Assembly (NCBI GenBank): GCA_046047235.1
Contig: JBJOII010000002.1
Coordinates: 21,232-85,231 of the forward strand
Origin: JBMTVN01 sp046047235
Lineage (GTDB): Bacteria; Verrucomicrobiota; Verrucomicrobiia; Limisphaerales; JAHDYP01
Direction of reading: 5' to 3'
DNA length: 64,000 nucleotides
Part shown: piece after piece, positions 51,510 through 59,889 of the stretch
How positions within the stretch are numbered: position 1 is the first letter of the stretch
Layout: each line of letters opens with the position of its first letter
Notes under the pieces: model-generated
Database searches by the model: none
Told to the model about the DNA's origin: nothing
Seen by the model: only the letters and a program-made list of their open reading frames with translations
Position numbers and translations under genes: made by a program

Positions 51510-53708
51510 CTATTCCCGGCCGGCGGTGCGGTGGTAGTAGTAATCCTGGCCGTAGGGGTCGGATTTCTTGGGGGTGATGCCGTTGAGCACGGCTCCGAGC
51601 AGGGGGGCATCTGTGCGGCGGAGGATTTCCACGGCGCGGAGGACTGCGCGTCTGGGGGTGTGATTTCCGCGGACGACGAAGCAGACGCCTTGCATACGGC
51701 TGGCGATGAGGAGGGTTTCGCTTACGCCGAGGACGGGGGCGGAGTCGAGGACCACGCGGTCGTAGCGTTGTAGGAGGCCGTTGAGGAGGTCTTCGAAGCG
51801 GGGTGAGGCGAGGAGTTCGGTGGGGCTGGAGACGGGTTTACCTGCGGCGACGAAGAAGAGGTTGGCGACTTCGGTGCGTTGGATCACGTCGTCGAGGGCG
51901 AGGCCGCCGGCGGTTGTGGTGGGGGCGGGGGTTTCCGGTTTGGTGGTTTCGACTTTTTTCTTACGGATTTCGGCGAAGCTGAGTCCTCCGGAGGGTTTGG
52001 AGGTGGTGGTTTCGGGGGAGGTTTCGTTCTTGGTGGTGGTGCCGGATTTCAGGTAATCGCTGACGCCGGCTGCGTCCATTTTGACGAGAGAGAGGGATGG
52101 GGCAGCCATGGGGCGGCGCAGGTCACATTCGATGAGGACTGTGCGGTGGCCCTGCTGGGCGAGGCCGACTGCGAAGTTGAGGGCGCAGAAGGTTTTGCCT
52201 TCATCGGGCGAGGTGCTGGTGAATTGCACGAGGCGGGGTTCTTTATCTTTGGAGGAGACAGAGATGGAGGTTCGGAGCGAGCGGAAGCCTTCGGCGGCGG
52301 CGAGTTCGCTGTCGGAATCTTTCAGGCGTGGGACGACGCTGAGAACGGGGAGGTCGAGGGCTTGTTCGACGTCGTCGACCGTTTTGAGGGAGGTATCGCC
52401 GTAGCCGAAGACGAGGGAGACCAGGAGGCCGAGGAGGAGTCCGCTACCGATACCGATGGTGAGGATTTGCTGGGGTTTTGGGCCGGTTGGTTTTGAGATG
52501 GTGGCGGGGTTGTGGCGGAACGGGCTCAGGACGGTGGAATTTCCGTATTGGAGGGCTTTGAGTTTGCCGAGGTTTTCGTCGTAGAGCTTCTTCAGGGCGT
52601 CGGCTTCGTCGAAAGTTGTGGCATTGGTGGCGGTGGTATTTTGGTTGGTTTGGGGTTTGGCGAGAGTTTTGGCCTCGGCCATGGCGGCATCGATTTGTTG
52701 TTTGAGAGAGTCGCGTTCTGTTTTGGTGTTATCGACGGCTTTTTCAAGTTCTGCGATGGCGGCGTTGATGGCATTTTGGAGGGATTGTCGGGCGGTTTCG
52801 ACTTCTTTGGCGGCGGCGATGTAGTTGGGGTGTTTTTCGAGGTAACGTTCTGCTACTTGGTCGAGGGCGACCTGTTTATCTTTGAGGATGGACTGGGCGG
52901 ATTGGACCTGGCGATTGGCTGCCAGCGAGGTGACTTGGAGAGCGATTTCGGGGTTTTCGAAGGGTTGTTTAGCGAGGCGGACCTGATCGGACTGACGGGC
53001 GATTTGGACCTCGAGCTGGAGGTAGGCGGTGTTGAGTTTGTCGACTTGGTCGAGGAGTTCGGTGCGTTTCTTCTCGCTGGATTCCGAGGCGATATCGGTG
53101 GAGGGGGATGAGGGGGTGGTGATTTTCCGGTAATCCCTGAGGATTTCAGCGATTCGTCGTGTGAGGGTGTCTATGATCTGGTCGGTTTGGGCGGTGCGCT
53201 CTTTCGAGTAGGCTTCGAGCCAATGGACGGCGAGGGAGTTGAGGACACGGATGGGGAGGTCGGGTGTTTGGTCGGCGACGGTGATTTCGAGAGTGAGGTC
53301 TTCGGCGGGGCCTTGGATGGTGAGGCGTTTGCGGAGGGCCTGATAGGCGGCATCAACGGCATCGGAGCCGCTGAGGTTTTTGTTGAAGCGGGGGTTTTCC
53401 TGGAGCCGCTCGGTGGTGACGACGGATTTGAGGAGGTCTTCTGAGAGGAGGGTTCTTTTGACCTCGTGGGTAGCGGTTTGGGGGCTGGATTTATCTGGCA
53501 GGTATTGGGCTAGGGAGTCCTGGTATTTGATGGAGGAGGTGGCGGCGTATTTCTTGGGAGCGTATTGGATATAGGCGGTGGCGAGGGCGCCGCCGAGGAG
53601 GGTGAAGAGGAAGATGAGCCAGGCGCGTTCGCGGAGCAGGGTGCCGATACGGCGCGCGCTGCCGCCGGAGGGTTGGGGGTCGATTCGGTGAAGCGCTGAC
53701 GCTGCCAT
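51510..53708 (-). CDS. Exopolysaccharide Wzz/BY-kinase (tyrosine autokinase) fusion
   Basis: The 732-residue inner-membrane protein combines Wzz (membrane segment about 28-48; long periplasmic coiled coil to about 400; second membrane segment about 425-445) with a cytoplasmic BY-kinase. Walker A is S-T-S-P-D-E-G-K-T-F, Walker A' I-E-C-D-L-R-R-P and Walker B V-V-L-D-S-A-P. The C-terminus has the Tyr cluster Y-G-Q-D-Y-Y-Y-H, the expected autophosphorylation target. Between A' and B is an unusual Thr/Pro/Lys-rich insert of about 50 residues. It controls chain length and export of a surface polysaccharide with the Wza-like and NusG-like neighbours. Confidence 0.93.
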   Translation of the reverse strand: MAASALHRIDPQPSGGSARRIGTLLRERAWLIFLFTLLGGALATAYIQYAPKKYAATSSIKYQDSLAQYLPDKSSPQTATHEVKRTLLSEDLLKSVVTTERLQENPRFNKNLSGSDAVDAAYQALRKRLTIQGPAEDLTLEITVADQTPDLPIRVLNSLAVHWLEAYSKERTAQTDQIIDTLTRRIAEILRDYRKITTPSSPSTDIASESSEKKRTELLDQVDKLNTAYLQLEVQIARQSDQVRLAKQPFENPEIALQVTSLAANRQVQSAQSILKDKQVALDQVAERYLEKHPNYIAAAKEVETARQSLQNAINAAIAELEKAVDNTKTERDSLKQQIDAAMAEAKTLAKPQTNQNTTATNATTFDEADALKKLYDENLGKLKALQYGNSTVLSPFRHNPATISKPTGPKPQQILTIGIGSGLLLGLLVSLVFGYGDTSLKTVDDVEQALDLPVLSVVPRLKDSDSELAAAEGFRSLRTSISVSSKDKEPRLVQFTSTSPDEGKTFCALNFAVGLAQQGHRTVLIECDLRRPMAAPSLSLVKMDAAGVSDYLKSGTTTKNETSPETTTSKPSGGLSFAEIRKKKVETTKPETPAPTTTAGGLALDDVIQRTEVANLFFVAAGKPVSSPTELLASPRFEDLLNGLLQRYDRVVLDSAPVLGVSETLLIASRMQGVCFVVRGNHTPRRAVLRAVEILRRTDAPLLGAVLNGITPKKSDPYGQDYYYHRTAGRE

Positions 53709-53909
53709 AGTGTTCGTGGGGTGCTACTGTGGTTAATCGGATTTTTGCGCGGGGTCCGTTCTTTGCGGACGTATGTTGCACTCTGGGGGAAATGTGGAGG
53801 CAATGCCAGTCTGGAATTGGGATGGCGGGTTTGATTCTTCTTTGGGGCTGTTGGTGTTTTCTGCAGATTCCCCTTAACGGGTGGTTGTCGGCTGGGTAGA
53901 TTCTGGGGC

Positions 53910-54509
53910 ATGTCTGAGTTTCCGGTGGTCAACATGCAAGAGGGGGGTGATGGCGGGGGGGTGGCTGATGAGGCTTGGTTTTGTGTGCGCACGCAGTTGA
54001 AGCATGAGCACATTGCTGCGGCGAATTTGCGGTCGCAGTCGGGTTTGGAGGTATTCAATCCGAGGATTCGGTATCGGCGGTCGACGCGGAGGGGGCCGGT
54101 TTGGTTTACGGAGTCCTTATTTCCGAGCTACATCTTTGCGCGGTTCAACTGGAGGGAGCAGCTCCGGTTGGTTTACCACACGTCGGGGGTTGCGACGATT
54201 GTGCATTTCGGGTTTCAGTGGCCGACATTACCCGACGCGGTGGTGGAGGAGTTGAAGTTACAGGTGGGGCAGGAGGAGTTGCGGGTGGTTGAGGCTGAGC
54301 CGCAGGTTGGTGAGGAGGTGCAGATTTCGGGGGGCGCGTTTCACGGGTTGGAGGGAGTGGTAACGCGGTTGATGCCATCGCGCATGCGGGTGGCGATTCT
54401 ATTGGAGTTTTTGGGGAGGCAGACGATGGTGGAGGTGGCGATGGACGAGATTGTGCGGTTGCCGCAGGGCGAGGCGTTTGTGAAGCAGCGTCACACGCCC
54501 AAGGTGTGA
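53910..54509 (+). CDS. NusG-family specialised antiterminator (RfaH/UpxY/LoaP-like)
   Basis: The 199-residue protein has an NGN domain (about 20-120; start W-F-C-V-R-T-Q, L-F-P-S-Y-I-F-A-R-F) and a C-terminal KOW domain (about 130-190; V-Q-I-S-G-G-A-F-H-G-L-E-G-V-V). General NusG has an N-terminal T-Y-S-G-Y-E-N-K-V-type block, not seen here, so this is a paralogue. Such paralogues let RNA polymerase pass long polysaccharide operons. Its position, divergent from the BY-kinase gene and converging on the Wza-like gene, supports that role here. Target operons are likely outside the window. Confidence 0.87.
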   Translation: MSEFPVVNMQEGGDGGGVADEAWFCVRTQLKHEHIAAANLRSQSGLEVFNPRIRYRRSTRRGPVWFTESLFPSYIFARFNWREQLRLVYHTSGVATIVHFGFQWPTLPDAVVEELKLQVGQEELRVVEAEPQVGEEVQISGGAFHGLEGVVTRLMPSRMRVAILLEFLGRQTMVEVAMDEIVRLPQGEAFVKQRHTPKV

Positions 54510-54523
54510 GGGGGGGCAGATGG

Positions 54524-54621
54524 GATATAGGATATGGGATATGGGATATGGGAGATAGGAGATAGGAGATAGGAGATGGGATATGGGAGATAGGATATAG
54601 GAGATGGGGGATGGGGGATGG
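54524..54621. repeat. Heptad array of 14 units (GATATGG / GAGATAG type)
   Basis: Fourteen consecutive 7-bp units read GATATAG, GATATGG x3, GAGATAG x3, GAGATGG, GATATGG, GAGATAG, GATATAG, GAGATGG, GGGATGG x2. It occupies nearly the whole gap between the convergent ends of the NusG-like and Wza-like genes. Confidence 0.92.
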
Positions 54622-54627
54622 GTGGGG

Positions 54628-55470
54628 TTATTTTCTTGGGAGGATGACTTCGTCGGCGTTTTGGAGGAGGGGGATTTCGGATTCTGAGACCCAGGCGAGT
54701 TTGCGGAGGTCGCAGGGGATGTCTTTGGTTTTGCCGTCGATGTTTCTCCGGATGACGGCTTTGGCTGGGTCGGCGTTGGCGGTGGCTCCGCCGGCCATGC
54801 CGATGGCGCGAAGGATTGTCATGGTTTGGTTTGCGGGCCACTCGTAGCGGCCGGGTTTGCCGACTTGGTCGGAGGCGGTGAAGAACGCGGTGCCGGGCTT
54901 TGAGGGTTCCGGTGTGTTGGAGGATGTTGGGGGTTGGACACCGGGCCAGATTTCTAGGGGGTTTTCTGACGGAGGTGAGGAGGCGGATTCGACTATAGCG
55001 GTACGCCAGATGCGGACTTTGGGGTCGACGAGGTAATCTTTTGCGAGGAGGGAGCGGATGGAGTTGATGGCTTCGGGGATGGTTTGGTTGGCGATTTGGA
55101 TGGGGCCGGCGATGGGTAGGCGGATGGAGCCATCGGGGTTGATCGTGAGTTTATCGGCGCTCATATCGGGTTCACCGAGGACTTCGATTTTGAGGGTATC
55201 GCCGACTTGGAGGCGGGGCAGGGACGGGGTTGGTTGGGTGGTTAGGTTGGTTGCCGGTGCGGGTTTAGGGGCGGGTGTATTGGTTATGGCGAGGGCGGGT
55301 GTGGTAGGGGGCGGGATTTTTGTGGGTGTTGGTGCAGGTGTGGGCAGGCCGGCTGCTTTGGCGTCCAGATCCGCTTGGTATTGGCGGAGGATGTCCACCA
55401 GGTTGGTGGTTTGGGCGGAGAGGGGGAGGGAGATGAGGCAGCAGAGTAGGATCCAGAGCCGGGTCTTCAT
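54628..55470 (-). CDS. Wza-like polysaccharide export protein
   Basis: From ATG at 55470 (M-K-T-R-L-W-I-L-L) the protein is 280 residues with a signal peptide ending S-A-Q. It has no lipoprotein Cys. A Pro/Thr-rich linker (about 40-90) precedes the poly-export domain (L-Q-V-G-D-T-L-K-I-E-V-L-G-E-P-D, then G-S-I-R-L-P-I-A-G) and SLBB-like region. The C-terminus forms a second SLBB-like fold starting near G-K-P-G-R-Y-E-W. It should act as an outer-membrane/periplasmic channel for the polysaccharide whose length the BY-kinase sets. The family is usually 180-380 residues. Confidence 0.9.
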   Translation of the reverse strand: MKTRLWILLCCLISLPLSAQTTNLVDILRQYQADLDAKAAGLPTPAPTPTKIPPPTTPALAITNTPAPKPAPATNLTTQPTPSLPRLQVGDTLKIEVLGEPDMSADKLTINPDGSIRLPIAGPIQIANQTIPEAINSIRSLLAKDYLVDPKVRIWRTAIVESASSPPSENPLEIWPGVQPPTSSNTPEPSKPGTAFFTASDQVGKPGRYEWPANQTMTILRAIGMAGGATANADPAKAVIRRNIDGKTKDIPCDLRKLAWVSESEIPLLQNADEVILPRK

Positions 55471-55583
55471 TTCGAGGTTGGTAATCTCGCAGAAGCGCAG
55501 GAGTCTGTCTAAGCCAAATCGGCCATGTCTTAAAACAAATGCATTGCAATCGCGTTGCATCCCCGTTTAGTTTCCTCGCGTCT

Positions 55584-56936
55584 ATGCAGGTATATCTGCT
55601 TAATGCTCCGGAGTCCCTGCCGGTTGAGGGACGATTGAGTCAGCTTGGGGTGGTATTCCGCCGGTTCACAGGTCGCAGCATTCAGGATCTTTCGCATGAT
55701 TCTGCGGATCTGGTGTTTGTGGTGCCGCATGCGGCGAGTTTGGGGCCGGACTGGCCTCAGCTTCGGGTGAGGTTGGCGCAGGCGAACCGGTATTATTTGG
55801 TGGCGGGGGAGGAGTTGGGGACGGAGGAGATTATTCTAGCGGCGAAGGACGGGGCGTTTGATGTGTTACAGGTGAAGGATCGGGAGGAACGGTGGCGGGG
55901 GGCGTTGCAGAAGGCGGTTGATTCGCAGAAGCTGTGGTTGCAGCTGTATGGCGGGACGCGTTTGAGTGCGCCTGAGACATTGTTGGGGCAGTCCCCGGCG
56001 ATGAAGTCGTTGCGGCAATCGATTGAGAGGTTGGGGCCTACTGTTGCCGGGGTGCTGATTCTGGGTGAGTCCGGGGTGGGCAAAGAGCGGGTTGCGACGG
56101 CGTTGCACGCGGCATCGGGTCGGGGTCCTTTTGTGGCGGTGAATTGTGCAGCTATTCCGAAGGAGTTGATGGAGGCGGAGTTGTTCGGGGCGGAGAAGGG
56201 GGCATTTACGGGAGCGGTGAAGACGAGGGCTGGGCTGGTGGAGCAGGCGGCTGGGGGGACATTGTTTCTGGACGAGATGGGTGAACTGGACATCAAGCTG
56301 CAGCCGAAGCTGCTGCGGTTTTTGGAGACCAAGCGGGCGCGTCGGGTTGGAGGGCATGCGGAGATCCATTCTGAGGTGCGGGTGATCTCTGCAACGAACA
56401 GCAATCTGGAGATGGAGATTGCGGAGGGCAAATTCAGGTCGGATCTCTACTACCGTTTGTCTGAAGTGATTTTGCACATACCGCCGTTGCGGTCGCGTCC
56501 GGAGGATATTCCATTGTTTGCCCTGGCGTTTTTGCAGGCGGCGGGTGAGCGGATGGGCAAGTATTTTGAGGATCTTGAGCCAGAGCTGGTGAAGAAATTC
56601 CAGCAGTATGATTGGCCGGGGAATGTGCGGGAGCTGAGGAATGCGGTGGACCGCATGGTGATTCTCTATGATGGTCCTATCCTGAGGGCGGCGTGGTGGG
56701 ATCCGCCCACTCCGGCTGCTCCTGCGTCGGCGGAGGCTCGTCCGGTCATGATGAACGGGGCTCCGGCTGCGGGCGGGGTGGTGGCATCGGGTGGGCTGCC
56801 GATGAACCGGAAGCAGAAGTTACAGGTGGCGAAGCAGTTGTTGGATAGCAGCAGCAACGATCTGACGTGGGTTGCTGCGCAGTTGGGGATTCATCCGACT
56901 ACGCTCTATCGGTGGCGGAAGTCGGGCAAAATCTGA
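55584..56936 (+). CDS. Sigma-54-dependent transcriptional activator
   Basis: From ATG at 55584 (M-Q-V-Y-L-L-N-A-P) the protein is 450 residues. The N-terminal 115 residues look like a degenerate receiver; the acceptor region reads D-L-V-F-V-V-P-H, without the usual Asp. The AAA+ domain has Walker A G-E-S-G-V-G-K-E, the sigma-54 contact loop E-K-G-A-F-T-G-A and Walker B G-G-T-L-F-L-D-E. The C-terminal Fis-type HTH reads W-V-A-A-Q-L-G-I-H-P-T-T-L-Y-R-W. It resembles PrsR-like activators of exopolysaccharide/exosortase clusters. It is divergent to the Wza-like gene by 113 bp, and probably controls EPS genes. Confidence 0.9.
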   Translation: MQVYLLNAPESLPVEGRLSQLGVVFRRFTGRSIQDLSHDSADLVFVVPHAASLGPDWPQLRVRLAQANRYYLVAGEELGTEEIILAAKDGAFDVLQVKDREERWRGALQKAVDSQKLWLQLYGGTRLSAPETLLGQSPAMKSLRQSIERLGPTVAGVLILGESGVGKERVATALHAASGRGPFVAVNCAAIPKELMEAELFGAEKGAFTGAVKTRAGLVEQAAGGTLFLDEMGELDIKLQPKLLRFLETKRARRVGGHAEIHSEVRVISATNSNLEMEIAEGKFRSDLYYRLSEVILHIPPLRSRPEDIPLFALAFLQAAGERMGKYFEDLEPELVKKFQQYDWPGNVRELRNAVDRMVILYDGPILRAAWWDPPTPAAPASAEARPVMMNGAPAAGGVVASGGLPMNRKQKLQVAKQLLDSSSNDLTWVAAQLGIHPTTLYRWRKSGKI

Positions 56937-57049
56937 CCGCGAATGTTTTGAACCGCGAATGGACGCGAATACACGCGAATGGAGAGGTCTTTGACCGCGA
57001 ATGGAGGTGGATGGACGCGAATGGAGAGGTCTTTGACCGCGAATGCAGA
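56937..57049. repeat. GCGAATG-rich repeat region, 10-bp and 42-bp periods
   Basis: The sequence directly after the stop has CCGCGAATG words at about 56937, 56952, 56994 and 57036 and GGACGCGAAT units. A block of at least 29 bp (GCGAATGGAGAGGTCTTTGACC... ) beginning at 56975 recurs 42 bp later at 57017. It belongs to the same family as 32498-32540. Confidence 0.85.
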
Positions 57050-57109
57050 GGGGGGGTGTGGATGGGGCGGTGATCTCCGGCCTCCGGCATTGGGGTTCTG
57101 TTTTGGGTT

Positions 57110-58414
57110 TCAGGTGAAGACGAGGCGGCAGATGAGGATGGAAGCGATGACGCCGACGGCATCGGCGAAGAGGCCGGCTGGGATGGCGTGTCGCGTGCGT
57201 TGGATATTGATGGCGCCGAAGTAGAGAGCGACGACGTAGAAAGTGGTTTCTGTGCTGCCGAGGATAGTGGCGGCGGTTCTGGAGAGGAGGTGGTCACTGC
57301 CGAACTGGCCGACGAGGTCACGGAGGACGGCGATGGAGGCGGTTCCGCTGAGGGGTCTGACGAGGGCCATGGGGAGGAGTTCTGACGGGAATCCGACGGC
57401 TTGGAGGATGGGGTTGAGGTGGTGGGTGAGGAGTTCTATGCCGCCTGCGCCACGGAACATGCCGATGGCGACCAGCATAGCGACCAGATAGGGGATGATG
57501 CGGACGGCTACCTGGAAACCTTCCTTGGCGCCCTCGACGAATTCTTCGTAAACGGGGATTTTTTGGAGGGCGGCATAGAGGGGGAAGAGGGCGGCGAGGA
57601 AGGGGATAGCGAGGATGGAGGCGGCGCTGATTGCGCGGACGAGCGGGCCGCCCTGGCTGGAGTCGGGGTTGAGCGTGAGTTTTAGGAAGAAGAAGGCGAA
57701 GCAGAGGCAGAATCCTGCGAGCAGGAGTTTACGCGGGAGGGAGAGGCTGGAGGCTTTGGGTGGTGGAGTGGTGGGGTTTGGGGGAATGGTGTTGGAGAAG
57801 GGGTTATCGGCGATGGTGGGGGTTGCCGGGGGTTTGAACCAGCGTTGTCGTTCGAGCCATTTGACGGTGGAGATGCCGGCGATAGTGGAGCAGAGCGTGG
57901 CGAGGAAGGCGGTGCCGATGATGGCGGTGGGGTTGGTGGATCCGTTGACAGCGAGGATGGCGACTGCGGTCATGGGGAGGAGTTGGACTGAGCTGGTATT
58001 GATGGCGAGGAAGGTGCACATGGCGTTGGTTGCGGTGCCGGGGTGCGGGTTGAGTTTTTCCAGGTCATGCATGGCGCGGAGCCCGAGAGGGGTAGCGGCG
58101 TTGAGGAGGCCGAGCATGTTGGCGGCAATGTTCATCACCATGGAGCTCATGGCGGGGTGTCCTTCGGGAACTTCGGGGAAGAGTCGGCGCAGGATGGGTT
58201 GGAGGAGTTTGGCCATGCTTTGGACGAGGCCGGCCTTTTCTGCGAGGCGCATGAGGCCAAGCCAGAATCCCATGATGCCGACCAGACTGATGGCGAGGGT
58301 TACTGCGGTTTCGGCGCCGGTGACGGCGCCATCGACGACTCCTTTCATGTTGCCCAGAAAACCGCCAAGGAGTGCGGCAGCGACGATGAGAGTCAGCCAG
58401 AGGGCGTTGAGCAT
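57110..58414 (-). CDS. Fused SpmA-SpmB-type nucleoside-recognition membrane protein
   Basis: The 434-residue membrane protein fuses two halves. The N-terminal half matches SpmA (about 1-185; G-V-V-D-G-A-x-T-G-A-E-T-A-V-x-L, P-x-L-R-R-L-F-P-E-V-P, N-A-A-T-P-L-G). The C-terminal half matches SpmB (about 270-434; F-V-E-G-A-K-E-G-F-Q-V-A, R-P-L-S-G-T-A-S, T-I-L-G-S-T-E-T-T-F-Y). Both carry the nucleoside-recognition (Gate) fold with several membrane helices. In Bacillus, SpmA and SpmB are separate proteins needed for spore-core dehydration; fused versions occur in non-spore formers. The substrate is not known. Neighbour 52 bp upstream is a DAACS symporter. Confidence 0.88.
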   Translation of the reverse strand: MLNALWLTLIVAAALLGGFLGNMKGVVDGAVTGAETAVTLAISLVGIMGFWLGLMRLAEKAGLVQSMAKLLQPILRRLFPEVPEGHPAMSSMVMNIAANMLGLLNAATPLGLRAMHDLEKLNPHPGTATNAMCTFLAINTSSVQLLPMTAVAILAVNGSTNPTAIIGTAFLATLCSTIAGISTVKWLERQRWFKPPATPTIADNPFSNTIPPNPTTPPPKASSLSLPRKLLLAGFCLCFAFFFLKLTLNPDSSQGGPLVRAISAASILAIPFLAALFPLYAALQKIPVYEEFVEGAKEGFQVAVRIIPYLVAMLVAIGMFRGAGGIELLTHHLNPILQAVGFPSELLPMALVRPLSGTASIAVLRDLVGQFGSDHLLSRTAATILGSTETTFYVVALYFGAINIQRTRHAIPAGLFADAVGVIASILICRLVFT

Positions 58415-58466
58415 GGTGGGGTGGGTTTAGCTGGTCAGCTGTGGGCGGGGCAAGTGGGGCGTGGTG

Positions 58467-59819
58467 TCAGGGGCTGGATGGCGGGCTGGGGTTGCCGGGG
58501 GTGGGGTTGTTGTCGCCGAGGTGGTCATCGACGATGCAGGCCGTGACGACGTCGGCACTGACATTGACCGTGGTGCGGGCCATATCGAGGATACGGTCGA
58601 AGCCGAGGATGAGGAGGATACCTTCGGCGGGGAGGCCGAAGTTGGAGAGCAGGCCCATCATGACTGGGAGTGATCCGCCGGGGACGCCGGCGACGGCGAC
58701 GGCGCCGAGGACTGCGAGGAGGACGAGTTGGATTTGGGGGATGATACCGAGGGAGAGGTCATAGACTTGGGCGACGAAGAGGACGACGCAGCCTTCGTAG
58801 AGGGCGGTACCGCTCATATTGAGGGTGGCGCCGAGAGGGAGGACGAAGCCGGAGGTGGCGTGGGAGACGCCGAGGACATTTCTACTGACGTGGATACTGG
58901 TGGGGAGTGTGGCGCTGCTGGAGCTGGTGCTGAAGGCGGTGGCCATGATGATGCGGATAGCGCGGAAGAAGGCTTTGGGGGAGCGTTTGGAGAAGAGTTT
59001 CAGGAGGAGGGAGAGGCTGACGGTGAGGTGGAAGGCCATGGTGAGGATGACGAGCGTGACGAACATGAGGAGGGTTTGGAGGATGGACCAGCCGGCTTGG
59101 GCGACGGCTGAGGCGACCAGGGCGGTGACCGCGTAGGGTGCGAGGCTCATGGCCCAGTCGACGATGCGGGCCATGAGGTCGACGATGGTCTGGAGGCCGG
59201 TTTCGACCCAATTTTTCTGGTGATCGGGCAGGTAAGTGGTGGCGGCGCCGACGAGCAGGGAGAAGAGGATGAGTGGGAGCAGCTGGAAGTTGACGATGGC
59301 TTGGAGCAGGTTACGCGGGAGGAACATTTCGACCAGCAGGTTAAGATTAACGGATTCGCCGGGGTTGGTGGTAGTGGCGGGCATGCTGGCGGTTTCCTTG
59401 GCGGCGCTGAGGAGTTGGTCGCGGCTGGCTGCGTCGAGGGTTTGGCCAGGCTGGAAGACATTCATGATGAGGAGGCCGAGGCTGACTCCGATGATCATAT
59501 TGACGGCGAAAAGGGCGAACGTGCGGGCGGCCATGGGGCCGAGTCTGGCGAGGTTGCCGAGTTGGGCGACTCCTTGGGCGAGGGAGGCGAAGACGAGGGG
59601 GACGATGACGATGAAGAGGAGGCGGAGGAAGACTTGGCCGAAGGGGTCGAGGAGGTTTTTGGCGATCCACTCGACGGAGGTTTTGGCGCCGGGCTGCATT
59701 TGGCCGAGGGCATAACCAAGGAGTCCGACAATTACGCCGGTGATGAGGCCGATGAGGATGTAGAGCGTGCGGCGGTCGGCGGGCGGGGTATGCGGCTGGG
59801 ATGTTCGGGCGGGTGACAT
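58467..59819 (-). CDS. DAACS-family dicarboxylate/amino-acid:cation symporter
   Basis: The 450-residue inner-membrane protein has the GltP/DctA/Glt-Ph layout of eight helices plus re-entrant hairpins. Visible motifs are the serine-rich hairpin S-T-S-S-S-A-T-L-P (HP1) and L-P-L-G-A-T-L-N-M-S-G-T-A (TM7 with N-M-x-G-T), plus G-V-P-G-G-S (HP2) and R-x-x-D-x-A-R-T-T-V-N-V-x-x-D (TM8). Substrate acids (Asp/Glu/C4-dicarboxylates) with Na+ or H+ coupling are typical. The TM8 Asp and Arg positions are present. The start ATG at 59819 gives the usual family length of about 420-450 residues. Confidence 0.94.
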   Translation of the reverse strand: MSPARTSQPHTPPADRRTLYILIGLITGVIVGLLGYALGQMQPGAKTSVEWIAKNLLDPFGQVFLRLLFIVIVPLVFASLAQGVAQLGNLARLGPMAARTFALFAVNMIIGVSLGLLIMNVFQPGQTLDAASRDQLLSAAKETASMPATTTNPGESVNLNLLVEMFLPRNLLQAIVNFQLLPLILFSLLVGAATTYLPDHQKNWVETGLQTIVDLMARIVDWAMSLAPYAVTALVASAVAQAGWSILQTLLMFVTLVILTMAFHLTVSLSLLLKLFSKRSPKAFFRAIRIIMATAFSTSSSSATLPTSIHVSRNVLGVSHATSGFVLPLGATLNMSGTALYEGCVVLFVAQVYDLSLGIIPQIQLVLLAVLGAVAVAGVPGGSLPVMMGLLSNFGLPAEGILLILGFDRILDMARTTVNVSADVVTACIVDDHLGDNNPTPGNPSPPSSP

Positions 59820-59889
59820 CGGGAGATTGGCTAACCTTTTCGGTCTTTAAATGGAACGACAAAACTTTTTGTGGATGCTCTGGGGGTGT

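Noticed and set aside
53811..53830. -24/-12 (sigma-54) promoter TGG-N9/10-GC before the NusG-like gene
   Set aside because: Only the GG and GC pair match; TTGC at -12 is absent. Too weak to list.
54524..54621. CRISPR array
   Set aside because: The repeat unit is only 7 bp with no spacers and no cas genes; it is a simple tandem repeat.
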